NCBI RefSeq assembly: GCF_001039355.2
Contig: NW_019775459.1
Coordinates: 312,363-376,362, forward strand
Length of the DNA stretch: 64,000 bases
Direction: 5' to 3'
Origin: Lingula anatina
Lineage: Eukaryota > Brachiopoda > Lingulata > Lingulida > Lingulidae
Shown: positions 1-11,678 of the stretch, one piece after another
How the letters are laid out: each line of letters begins with the position of its first letter
Position numbering within the stretch: position 1 is the first letter of the stretch
Position numbers and translations under genes: made by a program
The notes under the pieces: generated by a model
The model's input: only the letters and a program-made list of their open reading frames with translations
Databases searched by the model: none
Told to the model about the DNA's origin: nothing

Positions 1-330
1 TGTCATCTAGATGAAGAGGGGGTGCTAGTATGATGAAACAGGTATTCTAGCATCAAAATCATAAAACAACATAAAAAAGTTGAATAAGTAACCGAATAAG
101 GAATAAGTAACCGAATAAGTAACAGGACTTTTGAATAAGGAATGGGTTATATTTTGTGTTTTTAGTGGTATATTTAACAATTTTAGGGTGTCATCTAGAT
201 GAAGAGGGGGTGCTAGTATGATGAAACAGGTATTTTAGCATCAAAATCATAAAAAAAAACATAAAAAAGTTGAATAAGTAACCGAATAAGGAACCGGGAA
301 TAAGTAACCAACTTCACATTTGAATAAGTA
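1..330. repeat. Tandem duplication, about 188-bp unit
   Basis: The block beginning 'tgtcatctagatgaagag' at position 1 recurs at 189 with few changes, followed each time by a short array of 'gaataagtaacc'-type words. The first unit may continue left of the window. No gene is supported in 1-1640; short open frames there lack splice or family support. Confidence 0.8.
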
Positions 331-1644
331 ACCGAATAAGGAATAAGGAACCAGGAATCAACTTCACAGGGGTAAAAAGCCGACCAAATGGCATCATATA
401 ATTTCAATAGTAAACTTTCGCTGAATGCCAAGGACATCGTTTTATATTTCCCGAAAACTGATATTCGAGTAGATATTTTCTGTTTTCTTTCTGTGCTGTG
501 TACATCCCTTAGCATTCTAATTTGAATAAGTATGCAATGCTCGCACAGTATAACTAGTACATCATTTAACGGAATTGACGAACTGGATCAAGGGAATAAT
601 AAATAGGGCCAATTCCCGGCAAGAAATTTAAAGAATTAAGAAACAGATTTAAAACTTTTTTTGGTTGAACGAGGAATTACACTGGTCTATAACTTGGCAT
701 GTCGACTTTATCTTAGTCGTATAAGAAACTAGTAGCAGTGGTCTATTTGTGTTGCTGTGTGTCCACGCTTGCCGAATATGTCTCTTGTTTCTTTAAATGG
801 TGATTCGTATCCTGAAACGTATCTCAATAGTGAGAAATGCACAATCTATGTGAAACAGAACATTATATATTATGATGGATCATGCATTTACAATTGTTCT
901 GGTAAGCCTATTTATTTCAAATGTTTATTTATGAAAATTTATCTATTAAGGGTAAAACATGATAAATTTGAATTCAAAATTTATCTTCTCCATGGCTCTC
1001 GTGAGGTCAGTAAAGGTACATAAATAAAATATCTAATAAATTAAAAAAATTAAGAGATTGTGTTAAGACTATCAAAATATGAGAAGTGGTGGTCCGTTTG
1101 AAACCTTGTACACATTTTATTCATCTGCTTCTTAATTTATTTATGCATTTGTCTTCTAAAAAAATGCCGAAGATTGCAAAGATTGTAGCGAATATTTATG
1201 AAGTGTACAAAGGAAATAATAACGATTCCTAATATAATTTCTTAGCTAGTGTCTTATGTATATTTTACTAAAATTAGTTTTTTATCTTAAACATCTGATT
1301 GTTGTTGTGCAATTGAAATATTCACACGTATTACTTGAGAAATTAAGGTCCCAAAAAGATATCCTGTCTCATTGCAAAAACAAGGATTTTAAAGACAGAA
1401 CAGCCATGACTGATGCTATCACAGAAAGACATTACCCCAGTCGTTAATGTGTAAACCACTCCAGTGAGATCAGTCAATAGTGGAGACCTCCAGACACATG
1501 AAGATAAAGTGGCGTTCAGACGGGTTCACTAGCCGGCTTGATTACACAACTTTGAAGCAGTGAGACTCTAGCTATCTTATTTTAGTCTTGATCAACCCTT
1601 AAGTAACCCTTGGCCAAGCGCAGCTTTGTCACAATCATTAAGCA

Positions 1645-1652
1645 TATATAAA
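1645..1652 (+). promoter_or_regulatory. TATA-like box upstream of the UNC93A-like gene
   Basis: A TATATAAA string lies 264 bp upstream of the ATG at 1916. If used, transcription would start near 1675 and give a 5' untranslated leader of about 240 nt. Position and sequence are seen; use as a promoter is inferred. Confidence 0.4.
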
Positions 1653-1915
1653 TAACACGCAGTTTGGTAAACGACGACTGATATGTTAGATTGGTTCTTA
1701 CTGCAACTTGGTCTAAATAGCGAGAAAGTATGACGAAATCAGCTGCCTTTTGCTAAAACTGTGAAATGCAGTACATTTCTGCATCCAGATATTTACGTAT
1801 GTATTAACAATTCAACATGTGTTAAACGGCGACCAGTGCACGAGACGCAACTGGACGGCCGTCAACTGATAGATAAGAAAAACCAACTCAGCACTCCGGA
1901 TATAACGGGATCAAC

Positions 1916-4288
1916 ATGAAAGAAAAACAAGCCACAGTAGACCGGGACAATAATGTCATTAAAAGAAACAACGACGCATACCAAGGGGATGATACAGAAA
2001 GCACTCCTCTTTTGAGTAAAAGTGACCGGCGCGTTCAGCAGTCCAAATGGGAGCCTCTCTCACAGCTGATTGTTCTTGCATCCGTGTATATGTTGGGGTA
2101 CTCCCCCTTCTTCGCGTTATTGAATCTAGAGAGTATACTGTATCCGGAGATAGGCGTTTTTGCTTTAATGTGCAATTATGGAGGGTCCATTTGTTCTTTA
2201 GTGACTGCACCTGTGATTGCCAAACATCTTGGGGCAAAGGGATCTGTTCTTCTAGGCTGGGTTTGCCAAGCAGTATTCATTGCGGCACATTTCTATATGG
2301 TGCCGTATATCATTCTGCCGGTTGCGTTTTTGGTGGGAATAGGTATGTATTGGGTAATCTGACTATTGACCTACTACTGTGGACTATTGGCCTACTATCA
2401 AACTAAGAATATCGTATACTTTTAATTTTTTTTCATTATTTTATTGATTTTGCATTTCTCTCCCGGAAACCTGACGTCTGTCTTGTTCCTCCTCCTTCTC
2501 TCTCTTTCTCCTCTCACTCCCAACTTTCGTTGTATGTGTTTCCTTAAATTCTGGTATTAATCAATTTGTTCCAGGACACGCTCAGGCTTGGATAACCAAC
2601 GCTGTCTTTGTTACCGCGCTGGGACTTCAGTACTCTGAAATCACCGGCCGTCCTCAAGGTGAAGTCATGGGCATGTTTCAGGGAATATTCTTCACAATCT
2701 TTCAATTTAGTGGCATCTGGGGCAATCTTGTCTCCGCTCTCGTGTTGAATAGCCCACTAGACGCCACAACTGGTAATGGGAGCACCGCTCATACGCAAGG
2801 CGGGAACTTGAGCGCGCTTTGTGGAAGTAATTTTTGTCCCTGGGAGGATACGTCCGGGACTTACATCACCCAACCGGAACAGTACGTGATTTATATCATT
2901 CTTGGGTGTTTCTTAGGATTGTTGAGTTTGGCTTTTGTTATTACACTTTTATTTTTGAAGGACGTCAAATCGACGACAGGGGATTCCCTCCATAGCGTGA
3001 AAGATTTTCTGGTGACTGTTTGGCGACTGGTCTTTAGAAAGAAGATGGGTCTTATTCTGCCAGCATTTATGGTCGTGGGAATCGGGCAGACCCTCGTCCT
3101 TACAGAGTTTATCACAGTAGGTAGCTTTTGATTTTGGTAAGGCTTGGCAAAGCCCATATTTTTTTTTTTTTTTTTTTGAAAAGATTAAAAATTAAATGGA
3201 AAAAGCATTTACATGATAATAGCACAATGCACTGTTCTCTCACTATATCACTGGATATTGTTCTTTTTATAAAGAAAAAAAAAGGGAGTGGAAGTAAGAA
3301 AGGCAAACAATTCCATCACTGTAGTTCTCTCCAGAAGAAACTTTCAATTAAGTCGAATACTCATATAAACTTACATGTCCTCTAAGATTAAGTGGATTTT
3401 CTTTTTAAAAATTACAGGCGTTTACAAGCTGCGAAATTGGTATACAATATAACGGTTGGTCGGCCATGTTCTACAGCGGAGGCCTGGTGGTTGGCTCGGC
3501 CTGGACCTCTCGTCTCGTGAAGCACGTGGGCTGGGTCGCCATGTTTATACTAGCCGCCTGCTGTAACTCTGCATGTATGGCTAGCATGCTGTTATATCAG
3601 TCGTCAGGATTTGATTCACTGGAGTTCTACTTTCTGATACCTGTGGTCTCTGCATTGGGAGACTCCATGTGGATGGCAACCGCTTCTGGTAGGAGGCTTT
3701 ATTACATCAGAGTCAAATATTTTTCATGTAATATCTCGTTTAGTGTAAACCGCTGGCTTTTTTTTTACTAATTGGGGTGGATATAGACTTGTCCTATGAC
3801 AGTGGCAATTTGCTATGTGATCTTAGACAAAAGATATCAATAACCTATACACGTATATTGTTTGAAATGTTTGGAAGTAGAAACAATGCAAGGCAATTAG
3901 TAGCTATCGTTCTTCTAACACGGGAGGCGTGCATTTTATTCTGGCACCGTGAAAAAGCCATCATACCACAACGGTGGTTTCTTTCAGGAAGGCTTTCAGC
4001 ACACGTGTCCTTACAACGTATAGTAATAAAATTCAAGTTTTGGCTTCTTTTTCATTTGTTTCAGCTTACGTGGGTCATGTGTTTCCGGATCAGAAGTGGC
4101 CCGTCTTTGTGACCATGAGGAGCTTCATGTACGTGGCGTTTGGCGTGGTGTATGCCTACTCCAACTTCACCTGCATGGAGGCAAAAGTTTACATCGCTCT
4201 TGGAGCCGTCGGACTGTCGCTGCTATCGTCTCTCTGTTTTATTGGGATAACGAAGAATTGGAAGACAAGCCAAAAGTCAGATATTTAA
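1916..4288 (+). CDS. UNC93A-like: UNC93A-like membrane transporter family protein
   Basis: Four exons join in frame: 1916-2342, 2575-3116, 3418-3688, 4065-4288 (all GT/AG, phases 1,0,1), giving about 487 aa, close to the length of animal UNC93A. After a hydrophilic N-terminus with an acidic/dileucine-like stretch ('ESTPLLSK') come hydrophobic segments spread through all exons, as in the major facilitator fold. The segment 'GYSPFFALLNLESILYP', the junction 'GIGHAQAW' and the loop motif 'LCGSNFCPW' are typical of the family. The extracellular loop between the halves carries NGS-type glycosylation sites. UNC-93 of worms modulates a potassium channel and UNC93B1 chaperones Toll-like receptors; UNC93A itself has no settled role, so substrate is unknown. 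It lies tail-to-tail with the next gene. Exon boundaries are well supported by phase agreement; orthology to a particular vertebrate paralogue is not. Confidence 0.9.
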
Positions 4289-4419
4289 ATATCTATTTAA
4301 TTTAATTTAATTATAAATTATTATTTTCAAGTCCAAATTCTTGATGTAAACATTAAGGCTTGAGGAAGGGAGAAGAAAGGGCATGGGTTAACGAGAGCAG
4401 ATTTTCAACGGGTTTGAAA

Positions 4420-4425
4420 AATAAA
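4420..4425 (+). terminator. Candidate poly(A) signal of the UNC93A-like gene
   Basis: AATAAA 132 nt after the stop codon; another AATAAA lies at 4684-4689. The 4289-6452 interval has no supported coding exon and probably holds the 3' untranslated regions of the two convergent genes. Confidence 0.4.
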
Positions 4426-6452
4426 AGAAGCAAATTATAGGCATTTATTATTTTCAGTGATGAGGAGAGTTTGCTTGAGATTTTAAATCATCGTAAGTCA
4501 TCTTTGCGGTGTGATCCTATTTTTTTTTTTTATTATTTGTGCTGCGGTTCACCGTTCTAACGGCGACAGACAATTTTCATTTATTTCGTAGATTTTCTTG
4601 GACAAGATTGGGGTAGGTTAATTAACATTGGCGTCAATCTTTCAATGAAAATCCGAGCACATTTTTGAGAGCCTCTCAAGAGAAATAAATCCCCTTGTAA
4701 CGAATACATAAAGCTAAGGACTGTATCGCTAAAGTATACCGACCGATGTGAAACGTAATCCGTTTCAGATTTTAATCAACTTCAAACGAAACAAGTCTGG
4801 AAAAAATCCAATTTTATTTCATTTTAAGCAGTGTTTACAGCATATGCGGATTATGTTTACAACAAATAAAGTATTAAAATGTACATTTGTTACTAGGCAA
4901 GTGACTCAGTCGTATTAATTTTATTTCTTCACATATTAGAGAGACTGAGAAAAAGAAATACACATAATATCTGAAATCACCTTAACCCTTTAACCCCATA
5001 CAGGACATGTAATACACAGATAAGGAATTCTGTAGATGAGATTCCAGTAAATATGTTAATACAAACAACCATTTTGCCACAGCCCCTCCTAGAACCACTT
5101 TCTAACAAATAAATATCACAGTTATACTTCCTTATCTTTAGCACCGGGCTCTGTCAACCTTATTAGATGAAAACTTAGCAGATTTTCTCTCATTTAGCAC
5201 AGCAAAGGCCAGTGTGAAAGTTACACTGAACTTACTACTAAACGCCCTACATAAGTTGTGGCCCTGTCGATCCAACCTTGACTTTTGTACCATGACCTCT
5301 TGACCTTGACTTCCATGAAAATTAAGACTGTATCAGAATATTAGACACAATTTCTTCTTGGTCGAACTTTTCATCTCAACAAGTGGTGGTTCCCAATAAA
5401 TAGGAGATTAAATCAATATGTTTTTAAATAAAGAAGGGGTTAAGGAACAAAGAAAAAAATTGGAACTGAAATATAATAAATAAATAATTATAAAGATAAC
5501 CATAATAATGTAGTAAAAAACTTAAGATTACTTAGAAAAGCAATATTTTGACTCCTCAAGGAAAGGCTTTGGTGCACTTTGCATTATTTAACAAATATAA
5601 TTGCCCTAGTACAAAAATACCTTCACCCTAATTCCCCTCGCTGGAATGCTACACGTAAAAAGTTAGCCATATTAATAATAATAATATAATGCATGATCTT
5701 TTACACATAACGGAAGTGAAGTACATAACATATAAAAGAATGAATATCTTGAATGTATATCATTGCAGAAATAATCTTCATTATGTTATTCAAGCAGTTT
5801 GTGCTATAAAAGTATGAATATCTTGAATATATGATCTTGCATAAAGCATTATTAGTTTACAAATACATTTTATGGCAGTAATTACTGTACCAAAGCAATG
5901 CAGAAGAGAAATGCTATTTAAAACACTAACTGGTCTTTCAGTTATGTGTAAACCTTTGGTGTATTGCTTTTCATTTTACAACATATTTAAGTACCAAACT
6001 TGAACAAGCACTCTAAGGTATTTATACGCATTAGATCCTTTGTGAAGAAAAAAGCATGTTCTTAAAGACTACCATTTGGCATATATGGTGGAACATGACA
6101 GAGTTTGTCAGCATGACTCCCATTTCCAAAATTAATCAAAGTTATCATTTTAAAGAACTGCCCTCAGCAGGTAAAAGTGAACACTGTTCCCACAATTGTA
6201 GTAAAGACTGCCACAATTGTGGTAAAGATTGAATGAGCATTTTCATGTGATCAATTTGTTTTCAACTGAACCGAGGACCAACTTGAGCTGAATAAATCTT
6301 TTTATGTTTGTAATGCTTTGGTTATTTACAATTTGATTATATTTACACTACCCTGCTCTCTGCCATTTTTGACCCTTGAAAATGTTTTATCTTCATTTTC
6401 TAAAATTGATGGCATAAGCACTGACATGCTGCACTGAAAACTGTCTGATATG

Positions 6453-9400
6453 TTAGACACTGACTGGTTTTTTGACGGTGATGTCAGCCTCACTTCCATC
6501 CTTGGGAACAGATGCCTTGAAAGAGACGCTGTTCTCCCGCATCTTCTCATAGGCAGGCTGCTTGGTCATGGCTGCAACAATCATGTTGTACTTGCCTTGT
6601 CTCTTCCTGGCTGTTCTACAGCAGCACACCTGGTGGGCAAAATTGGAACATTCAAGCAATGATGCATTGCATAAACTGTTGCATATATCCAAGACTGTCA
6701 AAACATCAGTTAAATCAAATCTGATTCAATAATTTGATGTAAATCATATTCAAATAAGTATACCTGTGTGTGCTTAGAAAATATAAATGGAAATTATCTG
6801 TAAATATCTTGGACTTCGTGTTTCAAATGACATAGTATCTGATCTGAATTCTACTGGAAAGAAAAGGTCAAGTTTAGTTCTGACTTCTCAGTTGCATAAA
6901 ACTACTTCAGAAAGAGGGGAAAAAAAGGAAAAAAAAAATATATGAAACTCAACAATTTTTGCCAAATACCTACCGTCACAATCACTAAAATGGCTATGAG
7001 AACGGCTCCACCCAGGGTCACTCCAATCAGCCCGTACATGTCAAGGCCTGCACACTCACAGCCAGTACAGTGCTTCAAGGTATCCATCTCACGACGACCG
7101 AATGGGCAATGATTGGCACACATCACCATGGGGCAAAGATGGCGGCGCGGAGTCTGAAGACAATCACATGTCTGGCAGCCGTTTTCATCCATCTCGTAAC
7201 CATACTTGCACGGCATGCACTTGAGCATTGGGCACTCGGTGCAGGGCGTGCATTTCTTACAGCCGTACTCGTCGGTGGTGTACCCGCAGCTGTCTGCGCA
7301 CAGCTCCACTGGGCAGTTGCTTTGGGGCGTGCTGCGACAGTCGCATGTCATGCACCCGCGTGCATCCAGTGCGTACCCATACTCGCAGCGAGTTGCACAC
7401 ATTGGCATGGCGCATGCTACAATAAATGTGAAGAATGATATTATTTGAAACTCTTCCACACTTGTATGCTAACAGCAGCTTCATGCAATCTGGTGATAAA
7501 TTATTCTTATAATAAATTAGGAATTTTGCTTGAATTTATTTAGGTCCATACTTTTAATTAGAATCTAAAAAATAACTGTGTCTGATTGTACATCAGTCCA
7601 TACTTTAAATTATACATTAATAAGTGTGTTTGAATTTACAAAGTTCCATACTTAAAATTATAGACAATCAACTCTGTTTGAATTTACATTGGTCCATACT
7701 TAAAATAACAAATCATCAACTTTGTAAGAATAACATAAGTCCAGACTTCAATTTATAAATGTTCAACTCTCATTGAATAAACCTTGGTCCATGCATTTTA
7801 CTGATGTTATCTAAGGTGAAAAAAAAAACTTACGCATCTCAGGCTCAGGTAGACAGGTCCACATCATAGGACAAGGGGCTCTGATACACTGAACCTGTTG
7901 TTGTTGACATGTCTGGCCTTTGGGGCAGCCTTCGGGACACTGGTCCGCAGGTTCAGGCTCTGTAACTATAGAGGGCAGCACATAGTAATATCACTGGAAC
8001 TATAGGTGTCAGCACTGAGTTATAACTATAGGTTCAGCACTGGGTAACATGTCTGTATCTGTACATCTCAGCACCATCTTACATCTAATATTACCATAAA
8101 TGTCAACACTGAGTTATATGTTACATCCAGAAGTTTAGAGAATGACTTGTACAACACCCCAATGACATTAAAGGTGACTGAAAAGCCCACAATGTATAAA
8201 TGATTGAATTTATGATGGCAGTAGTGTTAGTGGTAGTTGTAGTAATAGTGGTGGTAGTGGTATTGGTAGTAGTGTTAGTGGTAGTTGTAGTAATAGTGGT
8301 GGTAGTGGTATTGGTAGTAGTAGAAGTAGTTGTGGCAGTAGTAGAAGTGGTAGTAGTACTTGTTATGGCAGTAGTAGCAGTTGGGGCAGTAGTAGAAGTG
8401 GTAGAAGTATTACTAGCAGTGTTGGTGGTATAGGTAAAAGTAGATGTGGTGGTGGTTGTGGCAGAAGTAGCAGTAGTGGTAGTAGTAGGAATGTTGGTAG
8501 CAATGGAAGTAGTAGTAGTAGTAGTAAAAGTACTAGTGGTGGTGGTAGTAGTAATAATTTTAGCAGAATGAACAGCAGCATCAAGTGCCTTCATTTCCAC
8601 CCCTAGATGCACACCTGGGCAGTCCTTCAGCTCCTTACACACGCCATCGTGGAAAATAGGTTTGCTGCCTGGGCACTGGCATCGCGCAGCACACATCCTG
8701 TTACAAATGGGATTTGGTTCATCGCACGTCGCGGTGCAACTCATTCCACACTCGAACCACTCTTGACCCCCAGTACACACTAAAGTTAAAGAGCACGAAC
8801 AGGTGCGAATTAAAATAAAGGAAGCATATATGAAGACAGAAGGAAGAATAAAAACAAAAGTGATGAGATGGTATGAAAGGTACAACATGTTAACATAAAC
8901 TTCAACACCACATTACACAACACTTATTGATTAAAGAATTGTACTTCAAAGCAATATTAAAGGGATAATAACTCTTTGTTTCGGCCAAAAAATGAATTTT
9001 CCTGGAGTAAACAACAATTTTCCCATACTTACCAATGGTTAATGAATCCATTTTTACATTCAAAGTTAGTCCCTGGTTTTTTTCTAAAAAGTTTGGTTTT
9101 TTGTTAAAATCTCTTTGAATCCATTTTTACATTCAAAGTTAGTCCCTGGTTTTTTTCTAAAAAGTTTGGTTTTTTGTTAAAATCTCTTAAGAGATTATAA
9201 CAGAGTATAGCCATCAATGGAGGTCACGTGATCTGAAGACAATCTCAGATATCAGAATAATAGCTATAACTGCTGTTTTTGTCGTAAAACAGAATATATT
9301 ATATTTCTATGAGCTATTCACAATGTTTTTATTGTGAAATATAGATCTCATACGAAGAGTTATTATCCCTTTAACATCTAAAGCATTTAAGTGCATAAAT

Positions 9401-11663
9401 GCAGACTCAAGCATATATAAAGCTCATACTGCCAAGAGTATGGAAAAAAAGATTCTAACACATAAAAGTAACTTAAAGTAAAAAAATAAAATAAATAAAA
9501 TAACTCTTATTTCTGCATAACATTTCAGAGAGCCAAGTTTCCACATCTTTGAAACAAAAAAGACCAACACCAATAGAAGAGAAGCCTTAATGGGCATTCC
9601 AAGGCGTACCTGATGTACTGCACTCTGCCATGTCCACACACTGCTCTTTCTTCTCGTGCCACACCTGCCCGTTGGGACACTCGCATTTCGGCGCACACAT
9701 CTCTATGCACATCGGGCTGGGTTCAGAGCATGTCCGTGTGCAGGGAGATCCACACTCTTTCCACACCATGCCTCCAACACAAGCTGTGACAAAGCAACAA
9801 TATGTTGTTTATATTGAAATTGAGTCCTAACAGAGTGGTATCAAAATTTTATCTTGATAAAGCCAAAAGGTTAGAGTTAAAAGTTTATGAACTACCAGAA
9901 TGCTTAAAGCATTTGTAGAAAAAAATAAAAGCTCTGATAAAATGAAAATTAAAGCTGAAAATTTCAACAATTACCTGGCACTGAAAATGCCACAAATTTT
10001 TAAAATATTCTTTATTCTACTCTGACAGAGGATAAACCGGTTAAGTGGCACATATCATATTGTTAAATCAAAAAGAACTTGGACAAGGCATAATTACTTT
10101 TGTCCACACTGGCGACAGTGGTCGTTTCCTCACTCTGACACTCGCACATTGGACAGCCATTGCTGTCTCTCTTCAGGCTGCTTCCGTCGCAGCCCAGATC
10201 TTGCTGACAGCGGATGTCAGGGCAGTCGTAGTTGTCAACTGTCACTATGGCTGTAATGGGAGGACCAAAATTAATGACTATGAAGTACACATACAATGTG
10301 TTACTTTTTGATACATATACATACAATATGATACTAATAGATACAATGTGATATATTGCCAGTGTGAAGCATAAGCATCACATACATAACCTTCAATAGC
10401 AGCTGGTTGAGTCTTGTTACCAAAAAAAATAAATTGGTCTCTATTTTAAAACAAAACCAACAAAGAACTAAATATATTGTGTTAAAACAGAAACGCAATT
10501 TTTTAAAACAAAAATTGATCTTTATCTTAAAACTAAATATTCCCTCTCGTTTTACATGCGGTGGTCCACTTAAATAAAGTAATGATCAGCATTTTCACAA
10601 ACCAGGTGCAGCATTTCATGTAAGTGGTCTTTTGTTACTCCACCTAAGGTGAAAGTAATCAAACAACTTTGGTCTAAAATTTTAGACCATCTTAAACTGG
10701 GCTTAAACTATTCAGTTAAACCAAATAATCACAAAACTGGAGGCTGACGGAGGAGTCACTTACGCTCTGGGTCTTTACACACGTGACCACAGCCATTGCT
10801 GCAGCACAGCTGTCCTTTGGAACAATCAGCATGATTAGAACACATTTCTGCACATATCCCGACAGCCATCAGTGGATGCAGGGCAGGACAGCCGCCACCT
10901 GAAAGAATGGTATTCACAGATTAAAGACGTAAAATGGTGAGATATCTGAAAAATGCAAACCCCAAAGCCATGCTGCTCTAAATTAGGATCCAGGGGGCTT
11001 AAATACAAAGTCCATATATCCCGATGACTTTCACCTCTAGGAATTGTAACAAGTACTACTTTACACATACACAAACAGCACCAGATTGCCATTATTTTGC
11101 TTTTCTTACGTATACTGGTTTCTCTGTAGGTACAATTCAGCCCTTGGACTGGTCAGGTCCCACATACTTAAGTTTAACACAACTCTTGGTGCTACAGGGT
11201 CCATACACCATGAATCTATCGAAATTAGTTAGTGCACACTAACTCAACAGGGACTCTTGCTGAATTGAATCGGTAAAACACAAATCCTTTTGTATCCAAA
11301 GTACTCGCATAATCACCAACTACTCTGTATTCTACTCCATGCCAGGAGGCATGTTTATCTGTTCATCCGATAACATTCAGCGAGAGTCTCCCATGGATGT
11401 TTGTCCACACGAGTTAGTACCACAGATGATGGGAAGGCACCCTTATCTGACCACCCTGACTTACCTGACCGGCCACAGAGAGGGGCGCCAGAGTCGGCCG
11501 GGATTTCCTCAGGTGGGTTCATACACCTGCATCCTGGGATAGAGTCTCGTAGGCAGCATGACATGCCGTTCACTGTGGCCCGGGGCTTCCACGCACAGTT
11601 TGGGGGCTCCTGCGCAGACACAGCCATGCCAATCACGGCAGCAATTACGATACAACTCAACAT
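6453..11663 (-). CDS. Membrane-anchored mosaic protein: WAP, TIL and antistasin-like cysteine-rich domains
   Basis: Coding exons, read leftward: 11663-11465 (start ATG, signal peptide 'MLSCIVIAAVIGMAVSA', Cys-rich), 10898-10764 (WAP four-disulfide core, 'CCSNGCGHVC'), 10250-10098 (antistasin-like, 'GCPMCECQ'), 9783-9610 (TIL), 8779 to about 8414 (second TIL, then Thr-rich stalk), 7959-7834 (Cys-rich, 'CIRAPCPMMWTC'), 7416-6974 (antistasin-like repeats such as 'GCMTCDC' and 'GCQTCDC', then a transmembrane helix 'LIGVTLGGAVLIAILVIVT'), 6629-6453 (tail 'CCCRTARKRQ', stop). Apart from the last junction (phase 0) the introns are phase 1, the pattern expected for shuffled extracellular modules. About 590 aa if the stalk exon ends at 8414. 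WAP, TIL and antistasin-like domains often inhibit serine proteases; inhibition here is inference. The stalk exon's donor is uncertain, and without splicing its frame ends at 8121, giving a possible secreted form. Confidence 0.85.
8200..8580. repeat. Trinucleotide-rich (GTA/GTG) tract encoding the Thr-rich stalk on the minus strand
   Basis: Long, imperfect GTA/GTG/TTG-type triplet run. On the minus strand it reads as ACT/ACC threonine codons in frame with the TIL domain at 8779-8600, so it is coding low-complexity sequence rather than intron filler. Some serine codons are AGT and create several possible phase-1 splice donors. Confidence 0.8.
8957..9374. mobile_element. MITE with 16-20 bp terminal inverted repeats, TTAA or TA flanked
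   Basis: The left end at 8957 and the reverse complement of the right end share 'ttaaagggataataactctt'. Outside the inverted repeats both sides show TTAA (8957-8960 and 9371-9374), which fits a piggyBac-type TTAA duplication; a mariner-type TA duplication cannot be excluded because the sequence is palindromic there. The roughly 410-bp interior has no open frame. It sits in the intron between the two TIL exons of the antistasin-like gene. Confidence 0.75.
9044..9189. repeat. 73-bp tandem duplication inside the MITE
   Basis: The unit beginning 'gaatccatttttacattc' at 9044 is repeated exactly or nearly so from 9117. The two copies lie entirely inside the MITE. Confidence 0.85.
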
Positions 11664-11678
11664 GGTGGTTGGTGATTT

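Noticed and set aside
8200-8433. Valine-rich + strand open frame
   Set aside because: It is the antisense of the Thr-coding repeat in the minus-strand antistasin-like gene.
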